DNA of 64,000 nucleotides from Sphingomonas_O antarctica (GCF_965137005.1 NZ_CBCRXM010000002.1:248001-312000); one strand, 5' to 3'. Shown: positions 7,891 through 16,263, numbered from the stretch's first letter. The notes: generated by a model from the letters alone, not told the origin. Numbers and translations: made by a program.

Positions 7891-10155
7891 ATGAGCGACG
7901 AAGCCAACGTCCAGTTTTCCGACCGTGAAGCGTTGCTGTTCCATTCGGAAGGACGACCGGGCAAGCTCGAGATCGTCGCCACCAAGCCGATGGCGACGCA
8001 GCGCGATTTGTCGCTGGCTTATTCCCCCGGCGTCGCCGTGCCGGTGCGCGCCATCGCCGAGGATCCGGCGACCGCTTATGATTACACCGCCAAGGGCAAT
8101 CTGGTCGCGGTGATCTCCAACGGCACCGCCATCCTCGGCATGGGCAATCTGGGCGCGCTGGCGTCGAAGCCCGTGATGGAAGGCAAGGCGGTGCTGTTCA
8201 AACGCTTCGCCGACGTCGATTCGATCGATCTGGAGGTCGATACCGAGGATACCGAAGCCTTCATCAACTGCGTCGCGTTGCTCGAACCCAGTTTCGGCGG
8301 GATCAACCTCGAAGACATCAAGGCACCCGAATGCTTCATCATCGAACAGGCGTTGAAAGAACGCATGTCGATTCCGGTGATGCATGACGACCAGCACGGC
8401 ACCGCGATCATCACCGCCGCCGGCCTGATCAACGCCGTGTTCCTGACCGGCCGCAAGATGGACGAGGTCAAAGTGGTCGTGAATGGCGCGGGCGCGGCGG
8501 CGATCGCCTGCACCGCGCTGATCAAGGCGATGGGTGTGCGCGGCGACCATGTCATCATGTGCGACCGGTCGGGCGTGATCTATCAGGGCCGCGAAAAGGG
8601 CATGGACCAGTGGAAGTCCGCCCACGCGTCGCCGACTGACGCCCGCACGCTCGAAGAGGCGCTCGATGGTGCCGACATTTTCCTGGGGCTCAGTGCCAAG
8701 GGTGCGCTCAAGCCCGAATATCTGGCGAAGATGGCCAAGGCCCCGATCATCTTTGCGATGGCCAACCCCGATCCCGAAATCACGCCTCCGGAGGCCAAGG
8801 CGGCGCGACCCGATTGCATCATCGCCACCGGACGCTCGGACTATCCGAACCAGGTCAATAACGTCCTCGGCTTCCCGTTTATTTTCCGCGGTGCGCTCGA
8901 TGTCCGCGCGACCGCGATCAACGAGGAGATGAAGGTCGCGGCGGCGAAGGCAATTGCCGAACTGGCGCGCCAACCAGTGCCGGAGGAAGTCGCGGCGGCC
9001 TATGGCGGGCGCACTCCGTATTTCGGCAACGATTATATCATTCCCGCGCCGTTCGATCCGCGCCTGATGGAAATCGTCCCTGCTGCGGTGGCTCAGGCGG
9101 CGATGGATTCGGGCGTGGCCGGCAAGCCGATCGAAGACATGGAGGCGTATCGCCAGTCGCTGCGTGCGCGGCTCAATCCGACGACCTCGATCCTCAGCCT
9201 GGCCTATCAGGGCGCCCGCGCGACGCCCAAGCGTGTGGTGTTTGCGGAAGGCGAGGAGGAAGTCGTCCTGCGCGCTGCAATCTCGTTCCACGATGGTGGC
9301 TATGGCACGCCGGTGCTGGTCGGGCGCGACGACGTGCACGACCGATTGAAGGCGCTGGGCGTCGACAACCCCGAAAAGTTCGAGGTGCATAACAGCCGCA
9401 ACTCGCCGCTGGTCCCGCAAATGGTCGACATGTTGTACGAACGGCTCCAGCGGCGCGGGTACCTCCGCCGCGAGGTCGAGCGGATGGTCAATCAGGACCG
9501 CAACATCTTCGCCGCCGCCCTGCTCAAACTGGGGCAGGCCGATGCGATGATCACCGGCGTCACGCGGACCTATGCCCAGACCATGCGCGACGTCCGCCGG
9601 GTGATCGACCACGAACCCGGCCGCACCCCGTTCGGCATCCATGTCCTGGTCGGCCAGGCGCACACCGTGTTCATGGCCGATACCACGGTCAACGAACGCC
9701 CCAGCGCGTCCGAGTTGGCCGATATCGCCGAAGGGACCGCAGCGGTCGCGCGACGCATGGGACACGAACCCCGTGTGGCGTTCCTCAGCTATTCGACCTT
9801 CGGCAACCCGCCGGGCGCGTTCCTCGAAAACATTCGCGATGCCGTGGGACTGCTCGAACAGCGCGGCGTCGATTTCGAATTCGAAGGCGAAATGGCACCC
9901 GATGTCGCGCTCAATCCGAAGGTCTTGGCCAGCTATCCGTTTGCCCGCCTGTCCGGCCCCGCCAACGTGCTGATCATGCCGGGGCTCCAGTCGGCCAACC
10001 TCAGTGCCAAGCTGTTGCGCGAACTGGGCGGCGATTCGGTGATCGGGCCGATGCTGATCGGGATGGAACAGCCGGTGCAGGTCGCGACCATGTCATCGAC
10101 GGCGAGCGAGTTGGTGACGCTGGCGGTGCTCGCGGCGGGCGGTGTGGCCCGATAA
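7891..10155 (+). CDS. maeB: NADP-dependent malic enzyme with C-terminal phosphotransacetylase-like domain
   Basis: Converts malate to pyruvate and CO2 with reduction of NADP, feeding pyruvate and NADPH. The 754-residue protein is a fusion of the MaeB type: residues 1-425 are malic enzyme (AYSPGVAVPVRAI, VMHDDQHGTAI with the metal-binding Asp pair, and the dinucleotide motif VVNGAGAAAIA), and residues about 440-754 are a phosphotransacetylase-like domain (GVTRTYAQTMRDVRRVID, GLQSANLSAKLL) which in MaeB is regulatory, responding to acetyl-CoA. The start ATG at 7891 is preceded by GAGGGGAATCAC, a clear ribosome site; upstream in-frame starts are less likely. The product is a cytoplasmic oligomer. 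Confidence 0.95.
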   Translation: MSDEANVQFSDREALLFHSEGRPGKLEIVATKPMATQRDLSLAYSPGVAVPVRAIAEDPATAYDYTAKGNLVAVISNGTAILGMGNLGALASKPVMEGKAVLFKRFADVDSIDLEVDTEDTEAFINCVALLEPSFGGINLEDIKAPECFIIEQALKERMSIPVMHDDQHGTAIITAAGLINAVFLTGRKMDEVKVVVNGAGAAAIACTALIKAMGVRGDHVIMCDRSGVIYQGREKGMDQWKSAHASPTDARTLEEALDGADIFLGLSAKGALKPEYLAKMAKAPIIFAMANPDPEITPPEAKAARPDCIIATGRSDYPNQVNNVLGFPFIFRGALDVRATAINEEMKVAAAKAIAELARQPVPEEVAAAYGGRTPYFGNDYIIPAPFDPRLMEIVPAAVAQAAMDSGVAGKPIEDMEAYRQSLRARLNPTTSILSLAYQGARATPKRVVFAEGEEEVVLRAAISFHDGGYGTPVLVGRDDVHDRLKALGVDNPEKFEVHNSRNSPLVPQMVDMLYERLQRRGYLRREVERMVNQDRNIFAAALLKLGQADAMITGVTRTYAQTMRDVRRVIDHEPGRTPFGIHVLVGQAHTVFMADTTVNERPSASELADIAEGTAAVARRMGHEPRVAFLSYSTFGNPPGAFLENIRDAVGLLEQRGVDFEFEGEMAPDVALNPKVLASYPFARLSGPANVLIMPGLQSANLSAKLLRELGGDSVIGPMLIGMEQPVQVATMSSTASELVTLAVLAAGGVAR

Positions 10156-10165
10156 TGCGCGGCCG

Positions 10166-10264
10166 ATGAGCGCGGGTCTGCAAAACGCGCTGATCGTGTC
10201 GTTGTCGGTGATCGTCGCGTCGCTCGCCGCCTGGGTGGCCTTGGCGAGCCGTAACCGGCGTTAG
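10166..10264 (+). CDS. Putative 32-residue single-pass membrane protein
   Basis: A short open frame starts at ATG 10166, ten bases after the malic enzyme stop, and ends with TAG at 10262-10264. It encodes 32 residues: a polar start (MSAGLQNA), one hydrophobic stretch (LIVSLSVIVASLAAWVALA) long enough to cross a membrane once, and a positive tail (SRNRR). That charge layout is what a real small membrane protein would show, and it fills the whole gap up to bamE, overlapping its stop. No clear ribosome site is visible; it could depend on coupling to the upstream gene. No known family is recognised. Confidence 0.35.
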   Translation: MSAGLQNALIVSLSVIVASLAAWVALASRNRR

Positions 10265-10740
10265 TTGCTGCCGCTGCCGCCGGTCGGGTTGTCGGCGGTG
10301 CCGCCGCCCTGGCCGACCGATCCGACCTGACCGATATTGCCGAACAGATCCTCGAAGAAGTTACGGTTACGGCCCAGCGTCGGGGTCTTGTCGCCCACCG
10401 GATGGATCGACACGACGCGTGTCAGCCCGAGGTTTTCCGCCGTCGCGACATTGCCCGCCGGATCGAAGCGAACGTGCAGCATCGTTCCTTCCTTGGGCTT
10501 GGGATTGCCGAACGCGACCTGCGCCAGCTCACGCCCGACATAATACCAGTCGTTATTGTCGAACTGGCCCATGAACGTCGGCCGGCCGAGCGCGCGTTCG
10601 ACCGATGCGCGATTGTCCACGCCCGGCTGCACCGACGCGACCAGTTGCGGATCGGTCAGATAGCCCTGGTGCGTCCGCACGGAGGCACAGCCCGAGAGCG
10701 CGGCGGCGGTAACGAAGAGCAAACATAGTGAACGCATCAT
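10261..10740 (-). CDS. bamE: Outer-membrane protein assembly lipoprotein BamE (SmpA/OmlA family)
   Basis: Small lipoprotein of the BAM complex that helps insert beta-barrel proteins. Taking the first of two adjacent ATGs (10740 or 10737), the 159-residue protein has a signal peptide and lipobox ALSGC with the lipidated Cys at residue 18. The SmpA/OmlA domain follows: VDNRASVERALGRPTF, then DWYYVGRELAQVAF and VSIHPVGDKTPTLGR. The tail is Gly/Ser/Asn-rich. The frame is open upstream to 10860, but that would put the signal peptide in the interior, so the internal ATG pair is preferred. Divergent from the CBP3 chaperone gene. With bamD at 61562-62335, two BAM lipoproteins are in this window. Confidence 0.9.
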   Translation of the reverse strand: MMRSLCLLFVTAAALSGCASVRTHQGYLTDPQLVASVQPGVDNRASVERALGRPTFMGQFDNNDWYYVGRELAQVAFGNPKPKEGTMLHVRFDPAGNVATAENLGLTRVVSIHPVGDKTPTLGRNRNFFEDLFGNIGQVGSVGQGGGTADNPTGGSGSN

Positions 10741-10831
10741 CGGCTTTCGAATTCGCACGCGTGCGATTGCTGTCGCGTGAACGCGCGCCATATGGGATGG
10801 GCGCGAAGGCGGCAAGCAGAAGGGCGATGAC

Positions 10832-11332
10832 GTGAGTTTGTGGCGGCGACTGATCGGCAAGGACGGGCGTGACGACTGGCGGCCGCTTTATGCCGCGATC
10901 GTGGCGGAGGCGCGCCGACCCGAATGGTATAAGGGCGCTGCGGTGCCCGACACCGTCGAAGGACGGTTTGACATGGTCGCCCTGGTGATGAGCCTGGTGA
11001 TGATCCGGCTGGAACGCGAAGCCGCCTGGGGTCGCGAAGCTTCGGCGCGCCTCACCGAAGTGTTCGTCGAGGATATGGACGGCACGATGCGCCAATGGGG
11101 CGTGGGCGATGTCGTGGTCGGCAAACGGGTTGGCGGCATGATGGGCGCGCTGGGCGGACGGCTGGGGGCCTATCGCTCGACCGACCGGCGCGGGGCGCTG
11201 ATCCGCAATCTGTATCGCGGCGAAGCCCCGGCTCCGGCGGCGCTTGCGGTGGCGGAAGCGATGGTCGGCGCGCTTGAAGGCGGCCTGGCGATCGTCCCGC
11301 GCGATGCGTTGCAGGCAGGACGCCTCGGATGA
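10832..11332 (+). CDS. Ubiquinol-cytochrome c chaperone family protein (CBP3-like)
   Basis: Relative of mitochondrial CBP3/UQCC1, which assists assembly of cytochrome b in the bc1 complex. The 166-residue product has the family block PEWYKGAAVPDTVEGRFDM followed by hydrophobic helices, then EVFVEDMDGTMRQWGVGD and a long C-terminal helical part. The GTG start at 10832 is preceded by AGAAGGGCGATGAC. It overlaps the DUF177 gene by ATGA, so the two are translated together. This gene-pair arrangement is common in alphaproteobacteria. Confidence 0.88.
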   Translation: MSLWRRLIGKDGRDDWRPLYAAIVAEARRPEWYKGAAVPDTVEGRFDMVALVMSLVMIRLEREAAWGREASARLTEVFVEDMDGTMRQWGVGDVVVGKRVGGMMGALGGRLGAYRSTDRRGALIRNLYRGEAPAPAALAVAEAMVGALEGGLAIVPRDALQAGRLG

Positions 11333-11832
11333 CCGAGCTCGAATTCAGCCGCCGCATCGCGCTGGACACCATCGGCGCGGGCGAGCGGGACGAAGACTTT
11401 GCGGCAACGCGTGACGAACGCGACGCGCTGGCCCGGCGGTTCGATTGGCTCGCCGTCGATGAGCTGAAGGGAAGGGCGCGGCTGGCACGCGTTGCCGGCG
11501 GCGTGCGCGCCACCGGCCGGCTGCATGCGACCATTGTGCAAAGCTGCGTCGCGACCGGTGCCCCGGTTCGCGAATCGATCGACGAAGCGTTCGACCTGCA
11601 TTTCGTCGAGGGACTGGCGACGCCCGAGAGCGAAGAAGTCGAACTCGGCGAAAGCGAACTCGACACGCTGCCGATCGAAGGCGGCGCGATCGACCTTGGC
11701 GAAGCCGCGGCGCAGACCGTCGCGCTCGCGGCCAACCCCTACCCGCGCTGCGCCGATGCCGACGATGTGAACCTGACCGCCGGCCCCGCCAACGGTGCGT
11801 TTGCAGGGCTAAAAGGTCTGATCAGACCCTAG
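11329..11832 (+). CDS. YceD/DUF177 family protein
   Basis: The 167-residue protein belongs to the YceD (DUF177) family, in which bacterial and plastid members are needed for 23S rRNA accumulation. Seen here: FSRRIALDTIGAG at the start, a middle part GRLHATIVQSCVATGAPV where the family has its Cys, the acidic stretch LPIEGGAIDLGEAAAQTVALA, and the ending PANGAFAGLKGLIRP, which resembles the usual NPFAVLKGLK ending. In many bacteria yceD precedes rpmF; here rpmF is absent and ssb converges, the two stop codons overlapping. Starts in the stop of the preceding gene (ATGA). Confidence 0.88.
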   Translation: MTELEFSRRIALDTIGAGERDEDFAATRDERDALARRFDWLAVDELKGRARLARVAGGVRATGRLHATIVQSCVATGAPVRESIDEAFDLHFVEGLATPESEEVELGESELDTLPIEGGAIDLGEAAAQTVALAANPYPRCADADDVNLTAGPANGAFAGLKGLIRP

Positions 11833-12329
11833 AACGGCACATCATCGTCGAGGTCGGCATCGAACGCCGGCGGACGGCCACCCGTCGCGGCACCGCGATT
11901 CTGGTAATTGCCGCGCGGCGCGTCGTCGCGATTCGTACGCTCGTAACCACCACCGCCACCACCGCCGCCGCCGCCTTCGCGACCGTCGAGCAGCACCATC
12001 GACGAATTGAAATTCCGCAGCACGACGTCGGTGGAATAGCGGTCGTTGCCGTCCTTATCCTGCCATTTGCGCGTCTCGAGCTGGCCTTCGAGGTAAACCT
12101 TCGAGCCTTTTTTCAGATATTGCTCGGCAACGCGCGCGAGGCCGTCCGAAAAGATCGAGACGTTATGCCACTCGGTCTTGTCCTTGCGCTCGCCGGTGTT
12201 CTTGTCCTTCCAGCCCTCTGACGTCGCGACCGAAAAGCTGACGACCTTGCCGCCATTGGCGAAGCTGCGGCTTTCGGGATCCTTGCCCAGATTGCCGACC
12301 AAAATAACCTTGTTGACGCTGCCTGCCAT
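11829..12329 (-). CDS. ssb: Single-stranded DNA-binding protein
   Basis: Binds and protects single-stranded DNA in replication, repair and recombination. The 166-residue product starts MAGSVNKVILVGNLGKDPE, has an OB-fold with WHNVSIFSDGLARVAEQYL and KVYLEGQLETRKWQDKDG, then a Gly-rich linker and the acidic tip DLDDDVPF that docks partner proteins. The ATG at 12329 has GGAG eight bases before it. The frame is open further upstream but the conserved N-terminus fixes this start. Upstream lies a dispersed repeat. Confidence 0.95.
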   Translation of the reverse strand: MAGSVNKVILVGNLGKDPESRSFANGGKVVSFSVATSEGWKDKNTGERKDKTEWHNVSIFSDGLARVAEQYLKKGSKVYLEGQLETRKWQDKDGNDRYSTDVVLRNFNSSMVLLDGREGGGGGGGGGGYERTNRDDAPRGNYQNRGAATGGRPPAFDADLDDDVPF

Positions 12330-12349
12330 CGTAACTCCAAACACATCCG

Positions 12350-12443
12350 TTCGTGCTGAGGAGGGACTGAGCGAAGTCGAAGGCCCGTCTCGAAGCACCG
12401 TCCTTCGAGACACCGCTTCGCCAAGCTCAGCGGTTCCTCAGGA
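12350..12443. repeat. Intergenic nested inverted repeat between ssb and feoB
   Basis: Between the ssb start and the feoB stop lie nested inverted repeats: a perfect 9-bp stem GTCTCGAAG/CTTCGAGAC at 12387-12411 with a 7-base loop, and outer partly matching arms (CTGAGGA near 12356 with TCCTCAG near 12435, and GCGAAG with CTTCGC). This CTGAGCGAAGTCGAAG type of sequence is, to my knowledge, a repeated intergenic element in sphingomonads. Only one copy is in the window. It may also end the ssb-side or feoB-side transcripts. Confidence 0.7.
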
Positions 12444-12456
12444 CTAACGGCAGGTC

Positions 12457-14331
12457 TTAGAGGCCGAACGCCTTGGCCGTCCAGAACGTAATTCCCGCGG
12501 CGACGTAAGCTAGGCCGAACAGATAGGCCAACATGAAGCCCGGCCACTTCCAACCATTGGTCTCGCGCCTCACCACCGCAATCGTCGAAATACACTGCGG
12601 CGCGAATACGAACCAGGCGAGGAAGGCCAATGCGGTCGGCAGCGTCCACGCCTTTTTCAACGCACCGACCAGCGAACGGTCGCGGCCGGCATCGTCGCCT
12701 CCATTGTCGATCGCATTGACCGTCGCCAGCGCCGACACCGCGACTTCGCGCGCGGCCATCGCCGGGATCAGCGACAGGACGATATCGCGATTGAACCCGA
12801 TCGGCGCAAAGACCGGGGCGAGGCCATCGGCGATCCGCCCGGCGATCGAATGGTCGACCTGGCTCTTGGCCGACCCTGCGGGCACTTGCGGGAAGCTGAG
12901 CAATATCCACAGGATCATCGTAGTCGACGCGATGATAGTGCCCGCGCGCTTCAGAAACACCACCGCCCGCTGCCACAGGCCCAGCGCAACATCGCGCCAA
13001 TTGGGCCATTGATATTTGGGCATTTCCATCATGAAGCCATGCACCGGCCCCTTGGTTACCGTCCGCCGCAGCAGCAACGCGGCGAGCAACGCGCCGACAA
13101 TGCCGGATACATACAGGCCGAACAGCACCAACCCCTGCAACCCGAGTCCCGGACCCACCGTGCGCGCCGGAATGAACGCGGCGATGATCACCGCATAGAC
13201 CGGCAGCCGCGCCGAACACGTCATCAACGGCGCGATCAGGATCGTCGTCAGCCGGTCCTTTTCGTCCTCGATCGTCCGTGTCGCCATGATGCCGGGGATC
13301 GCGCAGGCGAAGCTGGACAGTAGCGGAATGAACGCCCGGCCCGACAGCCCGACACTGGCCATCAGCCGGTCCATCAGGAACGCGGCACGGACCATATAGC
13401 CCGATGCTTCGAGCAACAGGATGAACAGGAACAGGATCAGGATCTGCGGCAGGAACACCACCACCGCACCGACCCCGGCGATCACACCATCGACCAGGGC
13501 CGAGCGCAACAGCCCCGGCGCCATCGCCCCCTCGACGCCTTGGCCCAGTGACGCAAAGCTCGCATCGAGCCAGTCGGCGGGCGCCTGTGCCAGGCTGAAC
13601 ACCGCCTGGAACATCACGAACATCAGCAGCGCGAGGATGATCGGCCCGGCGACCGGGTGCAGCGCCACGCGATCGAGGCTGGCACTGATCCGCCGGTGCG
13701 GGCTGTGTTCGGTGGTCACCGCATTGGCGATCTTGCGCGCCGCGCGCTGACGCTGCGTCATGTCGCTCACCGGGACGGCGACCGCCGCGGCCGGTGTGGC
13801 ATCGACCATCTCGCCGATGCTGGTGAGCAGCTCCTCGAGCCCCCGTTTGCGCACGGCAACGGTCGGCACCACCGGCACGCCCAATTGGGCGGACAAGGCA
13901 GCGACATCGATGTGCAGCCCGTCGCGCAGCGCGAGGTCGTGCATGTTGAGCGCCACGACGCACGGCCGCCCGAGTGCGATCAACTCCATCGCAAAGCGCA
14001 AATGATTATCGAGATTCGACGCATCGACCACGATCACGATGGCGGACGGAATGCGCTCGCCCTCCTGCTTCCCCAGCACCACGTCGCGCGTGACGCGTTC
14101 GTCGGGGCTGGAGGGCGTCAGGCTGTAGGTGCCGGGCAGGTCGACCAGTTCGACCGGGCGTCCGTCGGGCAGCGCCAGCCGCCCGGCATGGCGCTCGACC
14201 GTCACCCCCGGATAATTGCCGACCTTCTGCCGCGCGCCGGTCAGCGCGTTGAACAGCGCCGATTTGCCCGCATTGGGATTGCCGACTAGCGCCACCATCG
14301 GCGCGGCGAGGATCGTCGTCTCGGCGTTCAT
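12457..14331 (-). CDS. feoB: Ferrous iron transporter FeoB
   Basis: Inner-membrane Fe(II) importer with an N-terminal small GTPase. The 624-residue protein shows G1 GNPNAGKS at about residue 17, the switch region VGNYPGVTVERH, G3 DLPGTYSL near 64 and G4 ALNMHDLA, then about nine membrane segments with the two Gate regions (ASGYMVRAAFLMDRLM and SFACAIPGIMATRTIEDEKD in the first). It is on the short side for FeoB (620-770) but complete. Its start overlaps the feoA stop by ATGA, so the two are an operon; no feoC is seen after it. Confidence 0.96.
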   Translation of the reverse strand: MNAETTILAAPMVALVGNPNAGKSALFNALTGARQKVGNYPGVTVERHAGRLALPDGRPVELVDLPGTYSLTPSSPDERVTRDVVLGKQEGERIPSAIVIVVDASNLDNHLRFAMELIALGRPCVVALNMHDLALRDGLHIDVAALSAQLGVPVVPTVAVRKRGLEELLTSIGEMVDATPAAAVAVPVSDMTQRQRAARKIANAVTTEHSPHRRISASLDRVALHPVAGPIILALLMFVMFQAVFSLAQAPADWLDASFASLGQGVEGAMAPGLLRSALVDGVIAGVGAVVVFLPQILILFLFILLLEASGYMVRAAFLMDRLMASVGLSGRAFIPLLSSFACAIPGIMATRTIEDEKDRLTTILIAPLMTCSARLPVYAVIIAAFIPARTVGPGLGLQGLVLFGLYVSGIVGALLAALLLRRTVTKGPVHGFMMEMPKYQWPNWRDVALGLWQRAVVFLKRAGTIIASTTMILWILLSFPQVPAGSAKSQVDHSIAGRIADGLAPVFAPIGFNRDIVLSLIPAMAAREVAVSALATVNAIDNGGDDAGRDRSLVGALKKAWTLPTALAFLAWFVFAPQCISTIAVVRRETNGWKWPGFMLAYLFGLAYVAAGITFWTAKAFGL

Positions 14332-14567
14332 GCCGCTTCGACGCCGATCGCGGCGGCATGCGCGCGGCGGATCGCGACCGTCATCCGCCCGACGCGCACC
14401 GCCAACGGATCGCGCGCGACGAAGCCGCCGCCGTGGAGCGGTGTCACCGTTACGCCTTCATCGAATCCGAGTTCGCGCAACCGCCGCGCATCGCGTTCGG
14501 ACAGCGCCGACCAATCGATCGATTCGATCGTGGCTTCGGTGGACAAGGGCAGCTCGGCAAGGTTCAC
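14328..14567 (-). CDS. feoA: Ferrous iron transport protein FeoA
   Basis: Small cytoplasmic SH3-like partner of FeoB. The 79-residue product has the family pattern RRLRELGFDEGVTVTPLHGG followed by DPLAVRVGRMTVAIRR. It starts at GTG 14567; no other start fits, and there is no ribosome site of normal strength. A sequence resembling a Fur box lies only two bases upstream of the start, so the transcript may have little or no leader. Coupled to feoB by a 4-base overlap. Confidence 0.92.
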   Translation of the reverse strand: MNLAELPLSTEATIESIDWSALSERDARRLRELGFDEGVTVTPLHGGGFVARDPLAVRVGRMTVAIRRAHAAAIGVEAA

Positions 14568-14569
14568 TT

Positions 14570-14588
14570 GCGAGCGATTATCAGTATC
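14570..14588 (-). promoter_or_regulatory. Candidate Fur box in front of feoAB
   Basis: Read on the minus strand, the 19 bases GATACTGATAATCGCTCGC match 14 of 19 positions of the classic Fur consensus GATAATGATAATCATTATC, with the centre TGATAATC intact. The place, directly before feoA, is where iron-dependent repression would be expected. It ends two bases from the start codon, which is unusually close. The call is inference from a consensus; Fur sites in alphaproteobacteria vary. Confidence 0.5.
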
Positions 14589-14612
14589 GACAGCGTCGCG
14601 CTACTGGCAACG

Positions 14613-14858
14613 CTAGCGGCGCGGCTCCGACTGATAAACCACCCGCACGGGCTCGTTATACGTCGCCGCAGTGATCATGCCCCACAGCCAGGCGATGCCC
14701 CACAACGGAATGCCGACGATCATGCCGACGACCGTGAAGTTGAGTATTGCCGCGAGGCCGCACAGCAACAGCTGCATCAAACCTTGAAACAGCTTGCCAA
14801 TGACCAGGCTGCCAAGACCGGGGATGAAGAAATTGACGATAACCGCGATTGCTTTCAC
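14613..14858 (-). CDS. Small two/three-helix membrane protein
   Basis: The 81-residue product is mostly hydrophobic: VIVNFFIPGLGSLVIGKLF, LMQLLLCGLAAILNF and IPLWGIAWLWGMITAATY, then a short polar tail (EPVRVVYQSEPRR). The FIPGLGSLVIGKLFQG start resembles TM2-domain-like proteins, whose role is unknown. The GTG start at 14858 has a very good ribosome site (AGGAGGCTGAC). It lies between COQ9 and feoA on the same strand but with gaps of 45 and 64 bases. Confidence 0.75.
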   Translation of the reverse strand: MKAIAVIVNFFIPGLGSLVIGKLFQGLMQLLLCGLAAILNFTVVGMIVGIPLWGIAWLWGMITAATYNEPVRVVYQSEPRR

Positions 14859-14922
14859 GTCAGCCTCCTTGCTGTGTTAGCGATGTAAGACGCGCTATAA
14901 CCGACTGCAAGAGGCGCGATCG

Positions 14923-15573
14923 TCACGCCACCGGATAACGCAACCGTCCCAGGAACCGCGCCAGGCTCAGCCGGTCGGGCGCCGAGTGCGACAGTCGCGC
15001 CTTGGCCTTTTCGAACTGCATCACATTGTCGATCCGCCGGCGCAGGAAGGCGCGCGTGTCGGCATGCCCCTCACTATCGTCGGCCAGCAATACGGTGACC
15101 GTCGAGCCATACACCCCCGCGAGCAGCCCGCGCTTGGTATAGTGATTGTAATCCGTCGCGGTATCGCCCGCCGCGCGCCACATCACATCCGCGGCGCGCC
15201 AGCCGAGTTTTGCCGCGCGAACCAGATTTTGCGGCTGGGCGAGAATCGCAACGGCCCGGCGCAGCGCTTCCAGATCGGGAATGACGACGTCGATCCGCGC
15301 CTCGACCAGCGCCGTAATCCGCTCGCGGATTTTCATCGCCGCCAGCCGTTCGGCGGGCAGCCGCGTGAGCATCGCCGCATCGACGACTGCAAACCACGCG
15401 TCGATCATGTCCATCGCGCCGCCGGGAAAGGCCAGCCGCGCCACGGCGGGATCGATCTGCGTCTCGGTGGCCGCCAGCGTCAGCGCCGCATCGCCCCAAC
15501 CGTCGAACGCGGCATGGTGCGGCAGCGCGGCGGCGAGCGTTTCGCGCATCTGGTCCAGAGTGGCTTCGGTCAT
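14923..15573 (-). CDS. COQ9 family ubiquinone biosynthesis protein
   Basis: COQ9 is a lipid-binding accessory protein for ubiquinone synthesis (works with COQ7 in mitochondria) and is found in alphaproteobacteria. The 216-residue product has a TetR-like helical start (DQMRETLAAALPHHAAFDGW), then the COQ9 domain with FPGGAMDMIDAWFAVVDAAM and MWRAAGDTATDYNHYTKRGLLAGVY, which is the diagnostic block. No signal peptide; peripheral to the membrane is likely. Starts at ATG 15573 with divergent transcription from the PuuD-like gene. Confidence 0.93.
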   Translation of the reverse strand: MTEATLDQMRETLAAALPHHAAFDGWGDAALTLAATETQIDPAVARLAFPGGAMDMIDAWFAVVDAAMLTRLPAERLAAMKIRERITALVEARIDVVIPDLEALRRAVAILAQPQNLVRAAKLGWRAADVMWRAAGDTATDYNHYTKRGLLAGVYGSTVTVLLADDSEGHADTRAFLRRRIDNVMQFEKAKARLSHSAPDRLSLARFLGRLRYPVA

Positions 15574-15630
15574 GACAGTGCGGAAATGCGCTGCTAGGGC
15601 GTCACGGTCAATAAATTCCGTGGGATCGTC

Positions 15631-16227
15631 ATGGCGAAGTTTTTAGGCAGTTTGGGGAATGCGCTGCTCGTCGGCTTCGCGTTGCTGGTCATCGTGATCT
15701 TCGCTTTCCACGGCGGCACCGACGCACCGACCTATATGCAATGGCTGTTCCGTTACCTGCACGTCCTGTTCGGCGTGATGTGGATCGGGCTGCTTTACTA
15801 TTTCAACTTCGTCCAGATCCCGACGATGCCGACCGTGCCTGCGGAACTGAAGCCGGCCGTCTCCAAATATATCGCCCCCGCGGCCCTGTTCTGGTTCCGC
15901 TGGGCGGCGCTGCTGACCGTGTTGATGGGCCTGGTCATTGCCAGCCACCCGCCGCAGGGCATCTCGAGCTATCTGGTCCCGGCGCTGACGTTCCAGCACC
16001 CGTATCAAATGATCGGCACCGGCATGTGGCTGGGCCTGATCATGGCGTTCAACGTCTGGTTCCTGATCTGGCCCAACCAGAAAAAGGCGCTCGGGATCGT
16101 CGAAGTCGATGCCGATGCCAAGGCGAAGGCGGCGACCACGGCGATGATGTTCAGCCGGATCAACACCATCCTGTCGATCCCGATGCTCTACACCATGGTG
16201 ACGCAGCAGGCCGGGCTGGTCAGCTAA
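15631..16227 (+). CDS. PuuD-like urate hydroxylase membrane-domain protein
   Basis: The 198-residue integral membrane protein has at least four membrane segments and the block RYLHVLFGVMWIGLLYYFNF found in the membrane part of the PuuD family (urate oxidase linked to cytochrome c). Full PuuD carries a C-terminal cytochrome c domain with CxxCH; none is present here, and the gene ends after the membrane part. No purine-degradation genes are nearby. So membership in the family is supported but a role in urate oxidation is not; the conserved His in RYLHV could bind haem. Confidence 0.78.
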   Translation: MAKFLGSLGNALLVGFALLVIVIFAFHGGTDAPTYMQWLFRYLHVLFGVMWIGLLYYFNFVQIPTMPTVPAELKPAVSKYIAPAALFWFRWAALLTVLMGLVIASHPPQGISSYLVPALTFQHPYQMIGTGMWLGLIMAFNVWFLIWPNQKKALGIVEVDADAKAKAATTAMMFSRINTILSIPMLYTMVTQQAGLVS

Positions 16228-16237
16228 AGGTGGTCAA

Positions 16238-16263
16238 CGCCTCCGGCTATTTGGCCGGAGGCG
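16238..16263. terminator. Hairpin between convergent PuuD-like gene and sodC
   Basis: A perfect 10-bp stem CGCCTCCGGC / GCCGGAGGCG with loop TATTTG sits where the two convergent genes end and overlaps the last codons of sodC. It has no T-run on either side, so it may work as a transcript-end stabiliser or weak two-way terminator. Confidence 0.5.
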
